Assembly: GCA_000499405.2 (NCBI GenBank)
Contig: HG738140.1
Span: 5,136,701-5,200,700 of the forward strand
Length of the DNA: 64,000 bases
Direction of reading: 5' to 3'
Source of the DNA: Onchocerca volvulus
Taxonomy: Eukaryota; Nematoda; Chromadorea; Rhabditida; Onchocercidae
Shown here piece after piece: positions 41,101-61,150 of this stretch. The notes under the pieces were generated by a model that did not search any database, was not told where the DNA came from, and worked only from the letters and a program-made list of their open reading frames with translations. The first letter of the stretch is position 1. Each line of letters begins with the position of its first letter. The translations under genes and the position numbers were made by a program.

Positions 41101-41758
41101 GGAGAAGGAAAAATGAGTCGTGATAGTGAGCAATTTGTTGATTTTTTTTTTATATAAGAGATAAATTTTTTTTGTTTATCTTAAAAGAAAAAAGAGGAAA
41201 GAAAATACAATCGTTTTTTTAAAGTTGGAGCCAAAAGTAATTTTAATGATATTTACAAAAAAAAAAAATAAAACATAAAAAATTTTTAGCTCCTTATAAA
41301 TAAACTTATTTAAAGTTTCTGCGAAAATATTTGAAATTATGCTAACGAATTATTTTTATTGCATTTTTGCTTCAAAATGGAAGTTCAAATTTTAATTTAA
41401 TTTAGATGCGTCAATTAATCAAAAATATTAGTAATTTGGTAACCGGTTGAAGAAATATTATTGCTTTTAATCAAGTCTAATTAAAAGTTGTTTACTAAAT
41501 GGATAAAATATTATTGCAAACCAGAAATTTGTCTAGGACAAGATTTTTAGCATTTCGTTAAAATTTTACAAATAATAAATTAATTTTGAAAGTTAAAGGG
41601 GTTGAGGTATGAAAATTTCAATTTTAATATGAAATAACAATGTCGAAGCAACACTTCAATATCCTGATTCTCGACTAGATTCTCAATTAGATTCTCGATT
41701 AGGTTTCTTGTTCCGAATTCCAGTTATCAAGTTTAATATTTCTGTAAAAATTACAAAT
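35154..41758. other. Intergenic region upstream of the collagen gene
   Basis: This 6.6-kb AT-rich stretch should contain the collagen promoter near 35154-35700, but no clear element was recognised. It contains the ATC-type microsatellite at 37394-37785. The segment 37020-37260 is less AT-rich and has short open frames without family resemblance. No gene is supported. Confidence 0.5.
37394..37785. repeat. ATC/ATT trinucleotide microsatellite
   Basis: Two clusters of TCA and TTA units (37394-37565 and 37688-37785) flank about 120 bases containing a repeated GCATACA-AGTTT-type segment. Apparent His-, Ile- or Met-rich open frames here are repeat artefacts. Confidence 0.85.
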
Positions 41759-42954
41759 TCACTTCGTCTCGGAATCATCTTCCAATACAAAATTTGCCGT
41801 TCTTTCAGCCAAAACTTTTGTATCTGCCATTTCGTCATCATTAATCTCCGATGAAGAATCCCTATAAATTAATAACTTAAAAGAACAAAGGTCAGATATT
41901 TGTTATTTACAAAATAATCAATTCTGCTGATCTCTTCTAGTGTTAAAAAAAAAAAAAAAAAAAAAAAAGAATTGCGATTTTTGGTGGAATTAATTGCATG
42001 ACCTTTAATGATTCTAAATTATCAGAATTATCAGACGTGAACAATCAAAATATCATTTTTCCGCCAATATTGATTCATCCTGGCATAGCAATTGAAGCTA
42101 AAAACAATTTTAATAATATTTTAAGAAAAATTATAAAATTAAAAAAAAAGTTTTTAATTTTTTCGAAATAAACCTATTTAGAATTTCTGAAAAAAAAAAA
42201 ATTATTGAAATTAGAATGCTAAGAAATTATTTTCTACATTTTTGCATCAAATATGAGTCGAAAATTAATTTAATTTAGATATGTCAATTAAATCATAGCA
42301 AAATAGAATCCGTATTTATCAGTATCACAGTGTGGTTTTATTTTTGATGTTGAATTATTCTTGACATTTAAATTTTGAGAATTTCAAAAAAAACAAAATG
42401 ATTGCTATCTCGAGAAAAATATGAGCAAATATACGATAAATTTTTACAAAATATTATAGATGGCAAAAGTACATAACTGTCACTTTCGTTTTAAAAAAAA
42501 AAAAAAAGAAAATTTGATAATTTTACGGAAAGAAAAAATGAAAAATGCATAATTAAAAAATAAGTGTATAACCAAATTACATAACAATGAATTAAAAAAG
42601 AAAAGAAATTTTTTTATTTTTGTAAAATTTAATATTTCTTATTTTATTTAATTTTTCTTTTCCTACTTAATTACTTTAACAGATGAATAATTATTTCATT
42701 ATTATTTTACTTGCTTATTTTTCACTTTTTTCTTTGAGAAATTATCAAAATTTTATTTTTTACAAAAAAAGTTTTATTCTTCATTTTTTTCGAGAAAATT
42801 AAATTTAACGAAAAAAAAAAAAACTAACTAACTTATCGATGTGAAATTTCGCAAAAAATTGCGGAAACATAACTTTCCATTCGAAGCCACGTCTTGAATC
42901 TATCCGATCGATATTCCATATAGCCATTAATTTTAAATATGCTTTAGAATCCAT
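41759..42954 (-). CDS. Small hypothetical protein, two exons
   Basis: Exons 42833-42954 and 41759-41861 join in phase (GATAA|G) to give 74 aa. The first part contains KLMAIWNIDRIDSRRGFEW and VMFPQFFAKFHIDK, a well-mixed composition unlike the surrounding low-complexity frames; the C-terminal half is acidic (SSSEINDDEM, LEDDSETK). I do not recognise a family, signal peptide or membrane segment. A TTTGCAG acceptor at 42970 lies 15 bases before the ATG, so the ATG may follow a spliced leader; alternatively this is the 3' end of a longer gene whose upstream exons I could not find. The donor must be the first of two GTTAGTTAG registers to keep the frame. Confidence 0.5.
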
Positions 42955-45900
42955 AATATTTACATTTACCTGCAAAGATAAAAAAAAAAAATTCAACTTT
43001 TTTTTAATAATTTAAACTTTCTTTTTTTTCGCGGATAAATTCAAATTTCAAACTTTAAAATGACCTTTTTAGCGGATAAAAATGAAGAAAATAAATGATA
43101 GTAACGATTTGTTTGATTGCATAATGTAGTTGTATTATGCAACGTAACTTTGCTCCTCCATTGTGTCACTAGTTGGGGTCAAAGGGCAATAATTATTGAG
43201 ATCATACCTTTTTGTATTATTGAATAATAACTAGCTAATCGAAATACTCTTTATATTCCTCTTTTTTTCTATTCATTCCAAATTTTCCTTATTATTTTTC
43301 CAATCTTATTCGTCTATCAATGGAATATTTCATATAAATGTAATTAAATGTCAATTTATAATGTTTTTGTAATTTTTGCCGATTACTCGGCTAATTAAAT
43401 TGGATCCAAAATCACGAATGAATTTACTAGTAATCAAACAAATGTTCGAATTAGAAAATTTTGAAATCAAAATATGGAGATTATTTCATAAATTTAAGTA
43501 CTAATTAACGAATTGAAATTTACGCAATCCTATATTTTTCAAATTTTTATACAAATTTTATTTTAAAAAAAATTGGTTTTCCAGAATTTAAGGGATTCCA
43601 AATTTGCATTTTTCAAAATTTCATGCAAAAATTACTCTCCGAAATTGACGTAATCTTAAGTTTGCGCTCTATCAAAATTCTATGCTAATTTTTTTGTGCA
43701 AAAATTGAATTTTTAATTTGCATAGAATTTTGAAGCAAATTTTTTCTGATAAGCAATCCTTGCGTAAAATTTGTTGTAGAATTTTGAACGGTTTAGGATT
43801 GCAAAAGTTTTAAATTTATGTTTTTTCAAAACTTTATGTAAATTTTCATGCAAAAATTGCTTTTTGAAATTTTTACCATTTACAAAGTATCTTTTCTTGA
43901 AACTTCAAAGTATTCTGACAAATGATTCAATCAAAGATTCCTAACAATTTTCAATAATTTTTATCGATAAAATAGTCAATAAATTCTAAAATAACTAATA
44001 ACTTACTTAGTTTCATTGGTTTTTGGGATAATTTCATTACTCGATTAGAAAACAGGTAAAAGAAGAAAAGATAAGTAAAATAAGCGTTCTGCAATAATCT
44101 TAATCATTCATTTTTTTCTGTATGTGCAATTTTTGCAATTAATTTTGCTAAAGACTAAGAAGTTAGAATTTATGCAATATTAAAAATAAAAGATGAAAAA
44201 TTTTCAAAAATCTGTTAAATTTCCTTTTTTCTCTTTTAGATTTGTCGAATAATGTAATTTTATCAAATCTGTTAAGTAATTCTTTCAGTATAATCAGTTA
44301 GTTGCAAACTGAATATTTTTTTGATTTACACCAATCTAATTTACCGGAATTTTTATCGGATATTTTGGAGCAAAATTTTAAAATATTCTTTGCTCGAAAA
44401 TAACCGAAAAAAAGTAAAAAGATGAAAGAAAGCGAAAAATTATGAGCATAAATAATTTCCTGCAGATTATTCTCTGATGATTTAATCGAACATTGATAGC
44501 TAAAAGTTTGAAATCTCAAATTGATTCCTGTAACGAAACTGAAAAGAAGAAAAAAAAAAAAACAGTTCTTGCAAATAAATTCAACTTGACTATGTTCTAA
44601 CCTAATTAAGCTTCCAAAAAAAAAAAAAAAATTCCGCAAATCCAACTTTATGAAACTCCGATCTGATAAAGTTTACAAAAAAATGCAACCTGCATAGCAT
44701 GATAATGACTAATTAAATAACTGATTGCGCAAATTGCATGCAATACTAATTGCATCATTTTTTAAAACAACTCGAAAAGATAATATTAGACAATTCTGTT
44801 TATGCTAATTTATCCGATAAGTTCATTTACCGTATAAATAACGTCATGCATTTGCAAGAAATTTTTTTTTTTTTTCAGAAAATGAGTAATTATGCAAATT
44901 TTTGAGATTGCAAGATGAGATTCTCGAGATTGCATGATAAGCTATCAAAAGATGTGAAAAGACAAATTTGCATAAAATTTACTTTAACAAGTTTTTTTTT
45001 TTTTATTTTTTCTTACAATTTTTTTGTAAAAATTTCTTTTTTTTATAAAAAAAAAATAGAAAGTATTTTATAAAATAAAGTATTTCCTTATTTTTTTAAA
45101 ACAATAATCCATTTAAATTTATATAAACATGACACAATTTTTTAAAGCGATTTTGTAAATGGATGCTTTTATTGCTTGCTTCAATGTTTGTATAATTGAT
45201 AAAAATTAGAATTGTAAAAGTTGAGAAAATTTCAAGTTTCAAAAATTAATTTACTTTAATATTTTTGTGAAAAAATCTTTTTTAATTTGATATTTTTCCA
45301 AAAAAAAACGAAAAAATGAAATTATTTCGAATTCCAATTGCTATGCGATTTATGAATTTATGAGCAATTACTTTTAAATAATTAGATTATGAGAAATTAT
45401 TACTTAGTGATAAATATGATTAATTTGCATGCATTATTAAAATATCACTTCTTATCTTTAACTAATAAAATTTAATCAATAAAATAGATATTTTACAATT
45501 TTCAATCATAATCTTGCTAACTTCTATTTGCATTAAGTGGTATTTTTTATCTTCATTTCTGCATTTTAAACATTAAAAAAAAACAGCTTAATTAAATTTA
45601 ATTAATAATTTCAACTCATTTTGTTCAAAAAACAAAAATATCGGTTGATATTTAGCAAACACAATAAACATTTCAAGAATTCTCTGGAAAAAAAAAACTC
45701 TAAATTCTTTTGCAATACTTTGATCATTGTGAACACAAATAAAAATTCGTATTGAAATTTGAAATTCATTTTAAAACTTCTTTTTTTCCAACGAAAAATT
45801 TCCAAATAATTTTTTTACATTTGAAAACATAAATAATTTGAAAATGATTTTAAAAATAATCAAAAATGGTATTCCGCCTTATAATACTTATTTATTGAAT

Positions 45901-48900
45901 TTTTTTGTTCTTATTACTGATTAATTTCAAAAAATAATTTATTTTTTTTAATTTTTTCTCAAAGAATCGATTAGCAATGTTTTTACGTTATTTTTACATT
46001 ATTTTTTATGTAGCTTATTAGATTCTTCGTACGAAAGTAAAGTATTATCAGTTTTCATCCATAATAGAATTGGAACTTTTTTTCAAAAAAAAGAAACTTT
46101 CAAATTGTGTTTCGTTCGATAATTGCAGTGTTTACATAAGTCAAGCGTTTTTCTGAATGATCTAATTTTCTTATCATATTTGTCCTTCGAATACTAAAAA
46201 TGAAATGAGATTTTTGGGTTGAAAAAAATATTTCTTGGATTTCCAGGTCAGATTTTTTAAAAAAACAAAAATTTCTAGACCAAAAGTGGCTAAAAATGAA
46301 AAAAATTAGGGTAAATTAATTTTAAAAAATATTTGAAACATTCTTTTCTAAATCTTTATTGATTGTTACGATATTATCAAATATCATATCACTTTATCTT
46401 CTATTCTTATGATTCAAAAATCTTTGCATAATTTCTCATTGATACATGAATTTTTTGTGCCAACTTGGAATCGTCAAATTTTTAAATGATTAATATCAAT
46501 TCTTCTTGGTAATAATTTGATATTTTTCAAATATCATTTTTATCAATTCTCCGTAAAACTCACGTATCATTTCAATCTAATGATAATTTTGTTTGAATTT
46601 ACACCATCAACGTTTCATTTAAAGCAAATCGGTAGAATTCAATTAAATAATTTCGAAAAATTTTAGATATCTATTTCCGAATAACGAAATTAATTACTAT
46701 TTTTGTAGCAGCAGTTTAGCACAATGATTTAATTTCGTATATTTGTATTTTTACCGTTTTTTTTGATTATTTAAGTTCTGAAATGACATTAAATGAATTT
46801 TATCATAAATTTATTGAAATATTTTGAAATAAAATATCTGAATTTCATGGAATGTAGATGTGTAAGTAATGATTTAATAAGTGCGCAAAACATCGCCCTA
46901 AAAACATTTTTATGGTTCATATTAAGATCTAGAAAGAATTTATTAACAAAATTAGCCAGCAACATTCAGGATCTATTCATAAGAGTTGATAATGAGCCAA
47001 AAATTTTAGTAAAAAAACTTTAAAAAAAAAGTTTGCTTTTTCAACAATGAATAATAGCATAGAATTATGTTTATCGTTTACGGAATTAAGCAATGATTAT
47101 GATGGATGGAGCAAAATATAGTAGTTTAGAGACCATTTAAAATCTTAAAATATTTCAGTATCAACAATCATCGATCTATCTTAATGACCGTATAAGTTAG
47201 ATAGCGTATTAACCTTCTGATAATTTCAATTCCTCATAAATTTTTCGTGATAATCTCAGCATATTTCGTAGCTAATAGTCATCAACCTTAACATATCCGT
47301 TAATTAATTATTCAATGATTTCAGCCTTAATCTATGGAAAAGTTTTTTGTTAATGTTCTTTTTTTATTTCAGAATTTTTCGCCCTCGAAAATTATCAATC
47401 ATATTTTTCCAAAGGTCACATCGGATTAAATATTGCTTGAAAAAGTTGTTAACAGTCGATGAGCACCAAATTTATATTTACAACTGTTAAAAGACTAGTG
47501 GCTATGATTGAATTGACGTGACCAAAGATCTTTTATAAGATTCCTGTATATTATTATGAAAAATACTATAACATTTAGAAAGTTTCAATTGTCTATTTAT
47601 TACAGTTTAATTATGAATTTCTAATAAAATATATAAGTTTGCATTCTGAAAATTTTAAAGATACGATCGAAGACTGGAAAATCTGAAAATAGATCTTGTA
47701 ACTTTATCAGATAAATTTAATAATAAACCTTTATCAGATAACTTTACAAAAAACATCTTGAAAGTTGTCCGAACGAAATTTGAATTGCAAAATGACTAAT
47801 TTCCTGCTTCTTTCCATATGTATCATCCATTCAAGTCATTTGACGATCGGATAAACCAAACAATGGAAAATCTTATGACAATGTCAAAGGTCAACAAAGA
47901 TATGGAAAATTTTGATCTAAGTCGTACTAAACTGGAAGGAAATCTGTATTTTTTATCTATTATTTAAAGTTTTAAGTCATCAAAATTTCAAGTATTTTTT
48001 TTTTATTGTTTTGAGTTTCAAATGTTTTATTTTTTACTTTTTTTTTCTGAAACAAAAATTTCCTGAACATACTTTTTACCTAATTTTCAACTTTTTAAAA
48101 ATTCCATCTATAAAAATGATTTTTATATTTTCAATATTATGAAAAGATTAGAAATACTTTCTTGGAAAAATTGCATCCGTATAATTTGATATAGTTTAGA
48201 TATATATATTATACGTATCATCATATTCAAAACACGAAAATTATTTAGTTATGATTTATTAGATTGTCATTTCATTATTCAATTATCATTTTAATCAGTT
48301 GAAAATTATCACTATTATTCCATCATTGTTTTCTTATTTAGCAGCATTGCTATGACTATAAATATCGATTTAAACGGAATTACATCTTCATTTTCTGCAT
48401 TACGTATAACACGTACGTTAATGAGCATTTAAATCGCGTTTCCTAGAGCAAGTAGTGCTATAATTTGAAAAGGTCAAACTGAGAAGAGGTCAAACCCCAC
48501 CAATTGAACTTATTTTCCTACAGGAACCCCAAAATTATTCTTTTGTGCTAATCCCGACGCTTTCCCTCGAGAAAAGAGAAGCACATAACAATTCCAGAAA
48601 TCAATTCACAATTGTAACCGACACCCCGAGTAACGAAATAGGATTTGGATAAATATAAATGATGGTAAATGATTGCTCGGGCTTTTCATGTAAAGCTATT
48701 CGGGAATTCTTCCAAAAATCTTCCTGAGATACGTGTGTGAGAGTGTTTTTCACGTCTATTTCACGTACGTCACGTTTATCTCGAACTGATCATTCTCTAT
48801 TTTCACTTTCATACGTTCATTCAGATATTTTCATGTATTTTGTCGAAAATAATCGTTATGTTTTCCTTTTTTATTTTTGTTTTTGTTTTTTTTCTTTTTG

Positions 48901-49288
48901 TTTTTGGTTAACGAATGGGAAATATGTTGTGTTCATCCATGTTTGAAAAAATTATTACTCATTAATTATGATTGTTCAAAAACTTTTTGGAATAATATTA
49001 TACCTGGAAATATTTAATAAAAATGGAAAAGTAAGAAAAAAGCAATAAAAATAGATATACTTACTTGAAAGAATGATTATATAAATTGATAGAAGCAGTA
49101 TAAAGATATAAATAATATAATTGATAATTTATATGAGCTTAGTGTGATAAGACAATAGATAAAGTAGGATATATGTATAATAAAGTGAATTCGTGCAAAA
49201 AGTTAATCAAATAGGAAAATAATTAAACATAAAATTTTTCATTGAAAAGAAGTCAAAAAATATTGATCGGTCAATTGATGAACTTGAA
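42955..49288. other. Intergenic region
   Basis: About 6.3 kb of mostly very AT-rich sequence. The frames at 44298-44645, 45611-45805 and 46793-47023 are Phe/Lys/Ile-rich and have no family resemblance. The stretch 48400-48720 is more GC-rich and less repetitive than its surroundings and lies 0.6 kb upstream of the membralin start, so it is the likeliest promoter region. Confidence 0.45.
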
Positions 49289-56154
<6,866 letters not shown>

Positions 56155-57794
56155 GATATACTGAATTTTGTAAACTAATGGCTGTTAATTAATTAAGTAC
56201 TTGAAAGATATTTGCAATAACATAGCTTCAAAGATGTTATAGTAAGTAATAAGATGGTCACTGGTAAAAATTTTTTTGTGAATTTATGAAAACTGTAATT
56301 CATAACCATCCAAGAGCATGTTCGAATTTTTTCCAATTAATTCTGCCGCGTTAGTTAGGCTGTCGATAATGCGGAATGCTTGGCTTTAGTTGATTCGCAT
56401 GCAACTTTAAATTCATTAGTTTCTTAGAACTTCTAGGAGTAGATATTGTTTTTCTTTCGATTCCCGGCTGTTTAATTTTCATGCTTTGACGGGGTATTTG
56501 GAATCGAATTTTTTTTTTCGGAGAAATTTCTTGGTTGAAATTTGAAATTTACATTGTATGTTTGCTCCTTTCAATTTGCATAAGCCAAGTATACTTAGTC
56601 GATCTATTTGCACTGTATTTTATTGCTTTTCTTTCTAGTCTCTAGATCTGCTTTGTTAAATTTTGCTATCAATGCTGTATTTTCTTCGTATAAGTAACTG
56701 GAATTTCATTGTGACCAATCTTATTGTACCATTCATGTATAATTTATAGTCATATTGTTGTATAGCCAATATAGAAATAGTAGCTGGGTTCGGATTCAAC
56801 TTGAAAAATTTTTTCCTTTTGGGACATTTAGATACAGCGTTTGATTGATTGCAATATTAATTTTCCATAGTTATAATTCGTAGTGCACATGAAGGAAGGG
56901 AAGTGTGACAATTTTTTTCTTAAATCTTACAATTTTTCTTTTTGTAATTACGAGTACATAAATCATGTTTATTTATTGTATGACTTTCACGTTGTAATGT
57001 TATTTGCTTAAATTAATAGCTTCTAAATAGATATATTTAAATTTTTCTCTTCAGTCTTTTAGATTCTATTTGGGTTTTGGTTGATATAAAGCTTTTTTTC
57101 TTTTTTTTTTTTTCGTTCTGACAATATCATATTTCGTAATTGTGATAAATGAAGAATATTCTAGTTCTAGTTCCGAAAATGTATCACACATAATAACATT
57201 CAAACAATATTAGTATTGATTTATCCTTGCACGTAGGGAAATCTTTCCGAAAAAAAGCGTTTTCGAAAGAAATTTCATTTTTCAAACTTTAGTAACATGA
57301 GAAAAATTTTTTTTAATGATTTAACAGAATTATCCCAATGATATAAATCAAATTTCCTCGTAGAATACTGTTGCTCTCAACATTCTATGGCTTGCGAAGA
57401 TTTTTTGACAAAAGTTTTTGCAGACTTTGAAGTTTTGCTAAATTTCCATTGCTTGCATATTGTTTCATTGCTGTATATTTTGTATCAAATTTTATTTTGA
57501 TTTACATTTGAGCAAAGTAAAATTTTTCATGATCTTTTCAATTGTGCAATATTTTATTTTATTGTAGTTTTAATAATCTACTATTCTTGAAAATTCGTTT
57601 TTCTTATTAAATATTGATGTGTTTCAGTATTTTGAAATTAGCTGAGGAAATTTAAAAAGTAATGTGAAGTACTTGAAAAATTAAAAGTCGTTCGATAACT
57701 TCAGGAATTTTTCAGAGAAGAACGGTGAAAATATTGTTAGCAGTAGCAGTTACTATTCTTTTCAAAATATTCTGGAATGTAATATTTTTTTCAA
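56155..57794. other. Spacer between membralin and the methyltransferase gene
   Basis: 1.6 kb of AT-rich sequence holding the membralin 3' UTR and the upstream region of the next gene on the same strand. An acceptor-like GGAATTTTTCAG ends at 57715, 79 bases before the next ATG, and could take a spliced leader. The distance is long for a classic nematode operon, so co-transcription is not claimed. Confidence 0.45.
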
Positions 57795-59348
57795 ATGCAT
57801 CCAACTCCGTTGTATCGTATCACAGATGAGCAGAAGGACAGTGTCTATGAACCTGCCGAAGATACTTTCTTATTATTAGATGCTTTGGAAAAGGATAGAG
57901 AGGTATAGATAAAATATTAATAATTTAAAAAAAAAAAATTAACTTTGAAATTTTGATTTTCTAAATCTAAATTTTCGAAAAAAGAAGGTTGGATGAAAAA
58001 AGAACTGTTTTGGTCAACAAAAAATTAGAAATTGATTTGTAATTTCGAGACTTGCTATTTCTTTTCAGGCTTTAGAAGAATTGGAACCAAATGTGGTTGT
58101 TGAAATTGGAAGTGGTTCTGGGGTTGTATCGGTATTTTGTCAGCAGTTACTTCGTATACCGGTGTTTAACTTAGTAACAGACATGAATTTTAAAGCTTTG
58201 CAGGTTTGAAATAGTTTTTTTAGCATCGGATTCAAAACCTAAATTTTATTAGCAATCAGACGAAAATCGATAAAAGTTAAAAATCGATTGACCTTCAAAT
58301 ATTTTGATTTTTTCAAATAAAAGTAAGAGATGTAATTGTGATTAGAGCTATATCAAAGTCTTTTCGAACTCTTTCCTGTTTCTATATTAATCTCTAGAAG
58401 CAAGAAAGAAGTCAAAAAGATGTGGTATAATTAAGATCGTGATAAACTTAAACTTGTTGCTTTTTGATGATTTGGAAACGCTAATCTGTGACAATTAGTA
58501 ATAAATATGATTTAAGTAATTAGTCTCTCTCTAGTGCACTGGAACTACGGCACAGCTAAATAATGTATCGGTGGAAGCAGTTCAGTGTGACTTGTTATCA
58601 GCACTGAAGTTATCTGGTCTCATTGACGTGTTGCTCTTTAATCCGCCATATGTACCTACCGAGCAAGAAGCTGCTTCAGACCCTGCAAGTCGATTTTTCT
58701 TTTTTTTTTCCCATATACCATTAAGAATTGACTTACTTTTATGTATCTTACCAAAACCACCATTTAGGAATTTATTAATTTCCTTATTCGAATCATATTA
58801 TTAATAATTATAATTCATCCACTAACTTAATGATGAAATCGCTGATCTTTTTGTAAAAATCAATTTGGATTGATTTTGAAAATTTCGTACTATTATTTCT
58901 TTGAAAAAAATGATGTCTATTCTCTTATTTTTTAACTGGAAAAATTTCAAGTTTTTTATCTTGTTATTTGTCTTTTCCCCTAGTTTCTATCTCGTTTACT
59001 AAATAATTAAGATTTGAATAAAATCGAACAGCAGCGACTCAGTAATCCCATAATTCTTTTTATTTACTAAAAATTTTTATTTACTTTAAAATTTTGCAGT
59101 TTTATTTACAGGTTCGTTGTTGGGCTGGTGGTCCGACAGGGCGTAGTGCTGTTGATCGACTTTTTGTTCAGCTTCCAGAAATTTTGTCACCAGGCGGTTT
59201 TTTTTATGTTATTGCACTTCATTCAAATGATATTCTCAATATGTTGACTCGTAATCAGTCAACTTTTTCGAGCGAAATTTTGCTTGAAAGAAGATGTGGC
59301 ATTGAGCATCTTTTTGTGCTTAAATTTACAAAATTAAAGCAATATTGA
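57795..59348 (+). CDS. HEMK2/N6AMT1-type protein glutamine methyltransferase
   Basis: Four exons: 57795-57902, 58069-58203, 58535-58684 and 59112-59348 (or from 59100, adding Phe-Tyr-Leu-Gln); 209 or 213 aa against 214 in human. The family is a class I SAM-dependent methyltransferase that, with TRMT112, methylates the glutamine of the GGQ motif of release factor eRF1. Visible motifs: the N-terminal VYEPAEDTFLLLDAL (residues 17-31), motif I VVEIGSGSG (46-54), the acidic TDMN (73-76), the catalytic NPPY (117-120), then CWAGGPTGRSAVDRLF and LSPGGFFYVIAL. Phase and homology place the exon 3 donor at CCT|GCAAGT, a GC-AG intron; the GT donors nearby break the frame. Membralin lies upstream on the same strand. 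Confidence 0.93.
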
Positions 59349-59389
59349 AAAATATATTGCACCTCAGATGTCGAAATAATTAGTCTTTT

Positions 59390-59788
59390 CACTGTTTATG
59401 TCGAGAATATTGGAAAGATTTCACATTTTTTTTATTGATGATATACTTATAAGACAGTTATTTATCACTGGAAAGTCGGAGTTTAGATTATTCTTCTCTG
59501 TTATCGATAGTAGGAAATTTGTTGGGAGTTTGCATCGATTTGAAATTTAATGAAGTATAGATGCTATCCGAATTGAAAACACAATGCTTGTCGAGTTGTC
59601 GATGAGAGTTATAGTCCAAGCTTCATCAAATTCCAACTCTAGGCAAATTCCCAATAAATGTCCCCAGTGAAGAACAGTCCAAATTTCGATTTTCCCAGTG
59701 ATATTCAGTTAACTGTCTTATTACGTTTATTAACAGTAAATCTTCTATAAAAAATCAACTTTTTCCAATAACTATTGTCTGTGACAGT
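59390..59788. repeat. Large imperfect foldback (inverted repeat)
   Basis: The two halves, centred near 59590, are inverted copies along nearly their whole length: for example TTTGTTGGGAGTTTGC and TTGAAATTTAATGAAG on the left pair with CTTCATCAAATTCCAA and GCAAATTCCCAATAAA on the right, and further out AAGACAGTT with AACTGTCTT and ATATTGG with CCAATAA. The arms of about 190 bases are diverged. It begins 42 bases after the stop codon of the methyltransferase gene and may lie in its 3' UTR. Confidence 0.8.
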
Positions 59789-60647
59789 TGTTTTAAAAAA
59801 AAAAGAAAAAAAAAATTTCACGAAAATATTTGACGCCACGAAATTATTTCTTTATTCTGGGCCAAAATTTCTATTTCTGCATTGATTCTTTCAGTTTCGA
59901 ATCTACTTCTTATTCCTCCTTTTAATTCGATAAAATTTTGAATTAAAAAATTTAGATTTGCATGGAGTAATTAATAACTTCTTTTGCAAATATAGTTTTG
60001 GGACTAGAGTTGGATTAGTGATTGATAACTGTTCAATCAATAATAATAGGTAATTACGATTTTGACTAATTGAATATCAAATATTTTTTGATATACTGCA
60101 CTTAATTGTTATTGTAAGCTGTCGAAAATATGCTGGAATTTTATGTTTCCTGGATCAATTCTTCAGAATTTATCTTTGTCATTATTAATTGACCTTTCAG
60201 AACTAATTTCGAGTAATCTCATTTCGAATCATTCTTCGAAGTTTGATCAAATTTTTAATGATCCCTATATAAATATTATTGCAATCCATTAGATATGACG
60301 TTACTGTAACTGTTTCATTTTCTTTAGAACTGAAATTTGTAGCTCATTTAAAGGAACATAATTTCCATATATAATTTGAATGTCAAAATTTCCAATTTGT
60401 ATGCAGACATTTCTTTATCGCTTCTTTTTCTTTTTTTGGAACAATATTAGTATTTATTATATATTTCCGGCTTTGTGGATAGTATTGGATATTTTACAGC
60501 AATCGCAAATGCCGAAAGAAGACTAATTACTGTATAATTAGCGAATAATCAAGAAGTCTGATACAATTATGGAAGCAAATTTTAGACATAATTAAACTAG
60601 CGCTAAGAATTATTGAGACAGTTGCCGGAAAGGAATTTACGATATTG
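59789..60647. other. AT-rich spacer with a small envelope-like fragment
   Basis: Mostly unassigned. At about 59855-59905 the minus strand resembles the heptad-like segment KLKESIEKLEILAQ of the remnant at 60648-61150 (here KLKESMQK, then a stop or frameshift before the ILAQ part), so a third, very short copy of the same element may be present. Nothing else is recognised. Confidence 0.4.
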
Positions 60648-61150
60648 TTAATTAATGTCTAGACAGCTGATATTTCGAATTTTTCGACATTCCTGAAGGA
60701 AGGAAAAGGAAGCACAAGAGGAGTATAGTGAAAGGAATTGGTCTGTTAGAGCTGATTTGAATGTCGTACACAAGAGTGAGATAAGTTGTGTTACTTCCAC
60801 AGAGGTCTCTTCCTTATCCTTCCTTTTTGGAGTTTTTCTAGAGCAATGACATATAAGCAGTTGAATTAGATTTAATTTTAGTTGAATTGCACTCAATATA
60901 ATCAACACCATAAGAATAATTATGCCCGTAGCGATCAATTCCGAGTGATGTACGATTTCTGATAACCAGATTTCGAAGAATTCGTAGCTTCCACTAAATT
61001 ATTTTCTATCTGCTCTTCAAATTCTCCTTCTTGGCTTATTTTTTCCCAGAGAGTATCATCTCTTTTGTGATAGGAGACTGGATTGATTGCTGCTTGGTTT
61101 TGCGCCAATATTTCCAATTTCTCAATTGATTCTTTCAGCTTTGAATGTTA
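60648..61150 (-). pseudogene. Envelope-like C-terminal remnant of an LTR element, copy 1
   Basis: Two minus-strand frames, about 61150-60935 and 60938-60648, are linked by a frameshift. The first encodes a helical segment (KLKESIEKLEILAQ...DDTLWEKISQEGE), the second a hydrophobic anchor (GIIILMVLIILSAIQL), a Cys-containing border and a basic tail. The layout, a coiled-coil-like segment with a conserved Trp then a membrane anchor and a short Cys-rich tail, matches the end of an envelope-type glycoprotein as carried by some nematode BEL/Pao retrotransposons. It is parallel to the copy at 63535-64000. The retroelement assignment is an inference; no polymerase or integrase sequence is visible. 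Confidence 0.45.

Noticed and set aside
44298..44645. 115-residue minus-strand open frame
   Set aside because: Phe/Lys/Ser-rich, built from A and T runs; no splice partners, no recognisable domain.
46793..47023. 76-residue plus-strand frame, somewhat better mixed than its surroundings
   Set aside because: No acceptor/donor-consistent neighbours and no family resemblance; kept as unassigned intergenic sequence.
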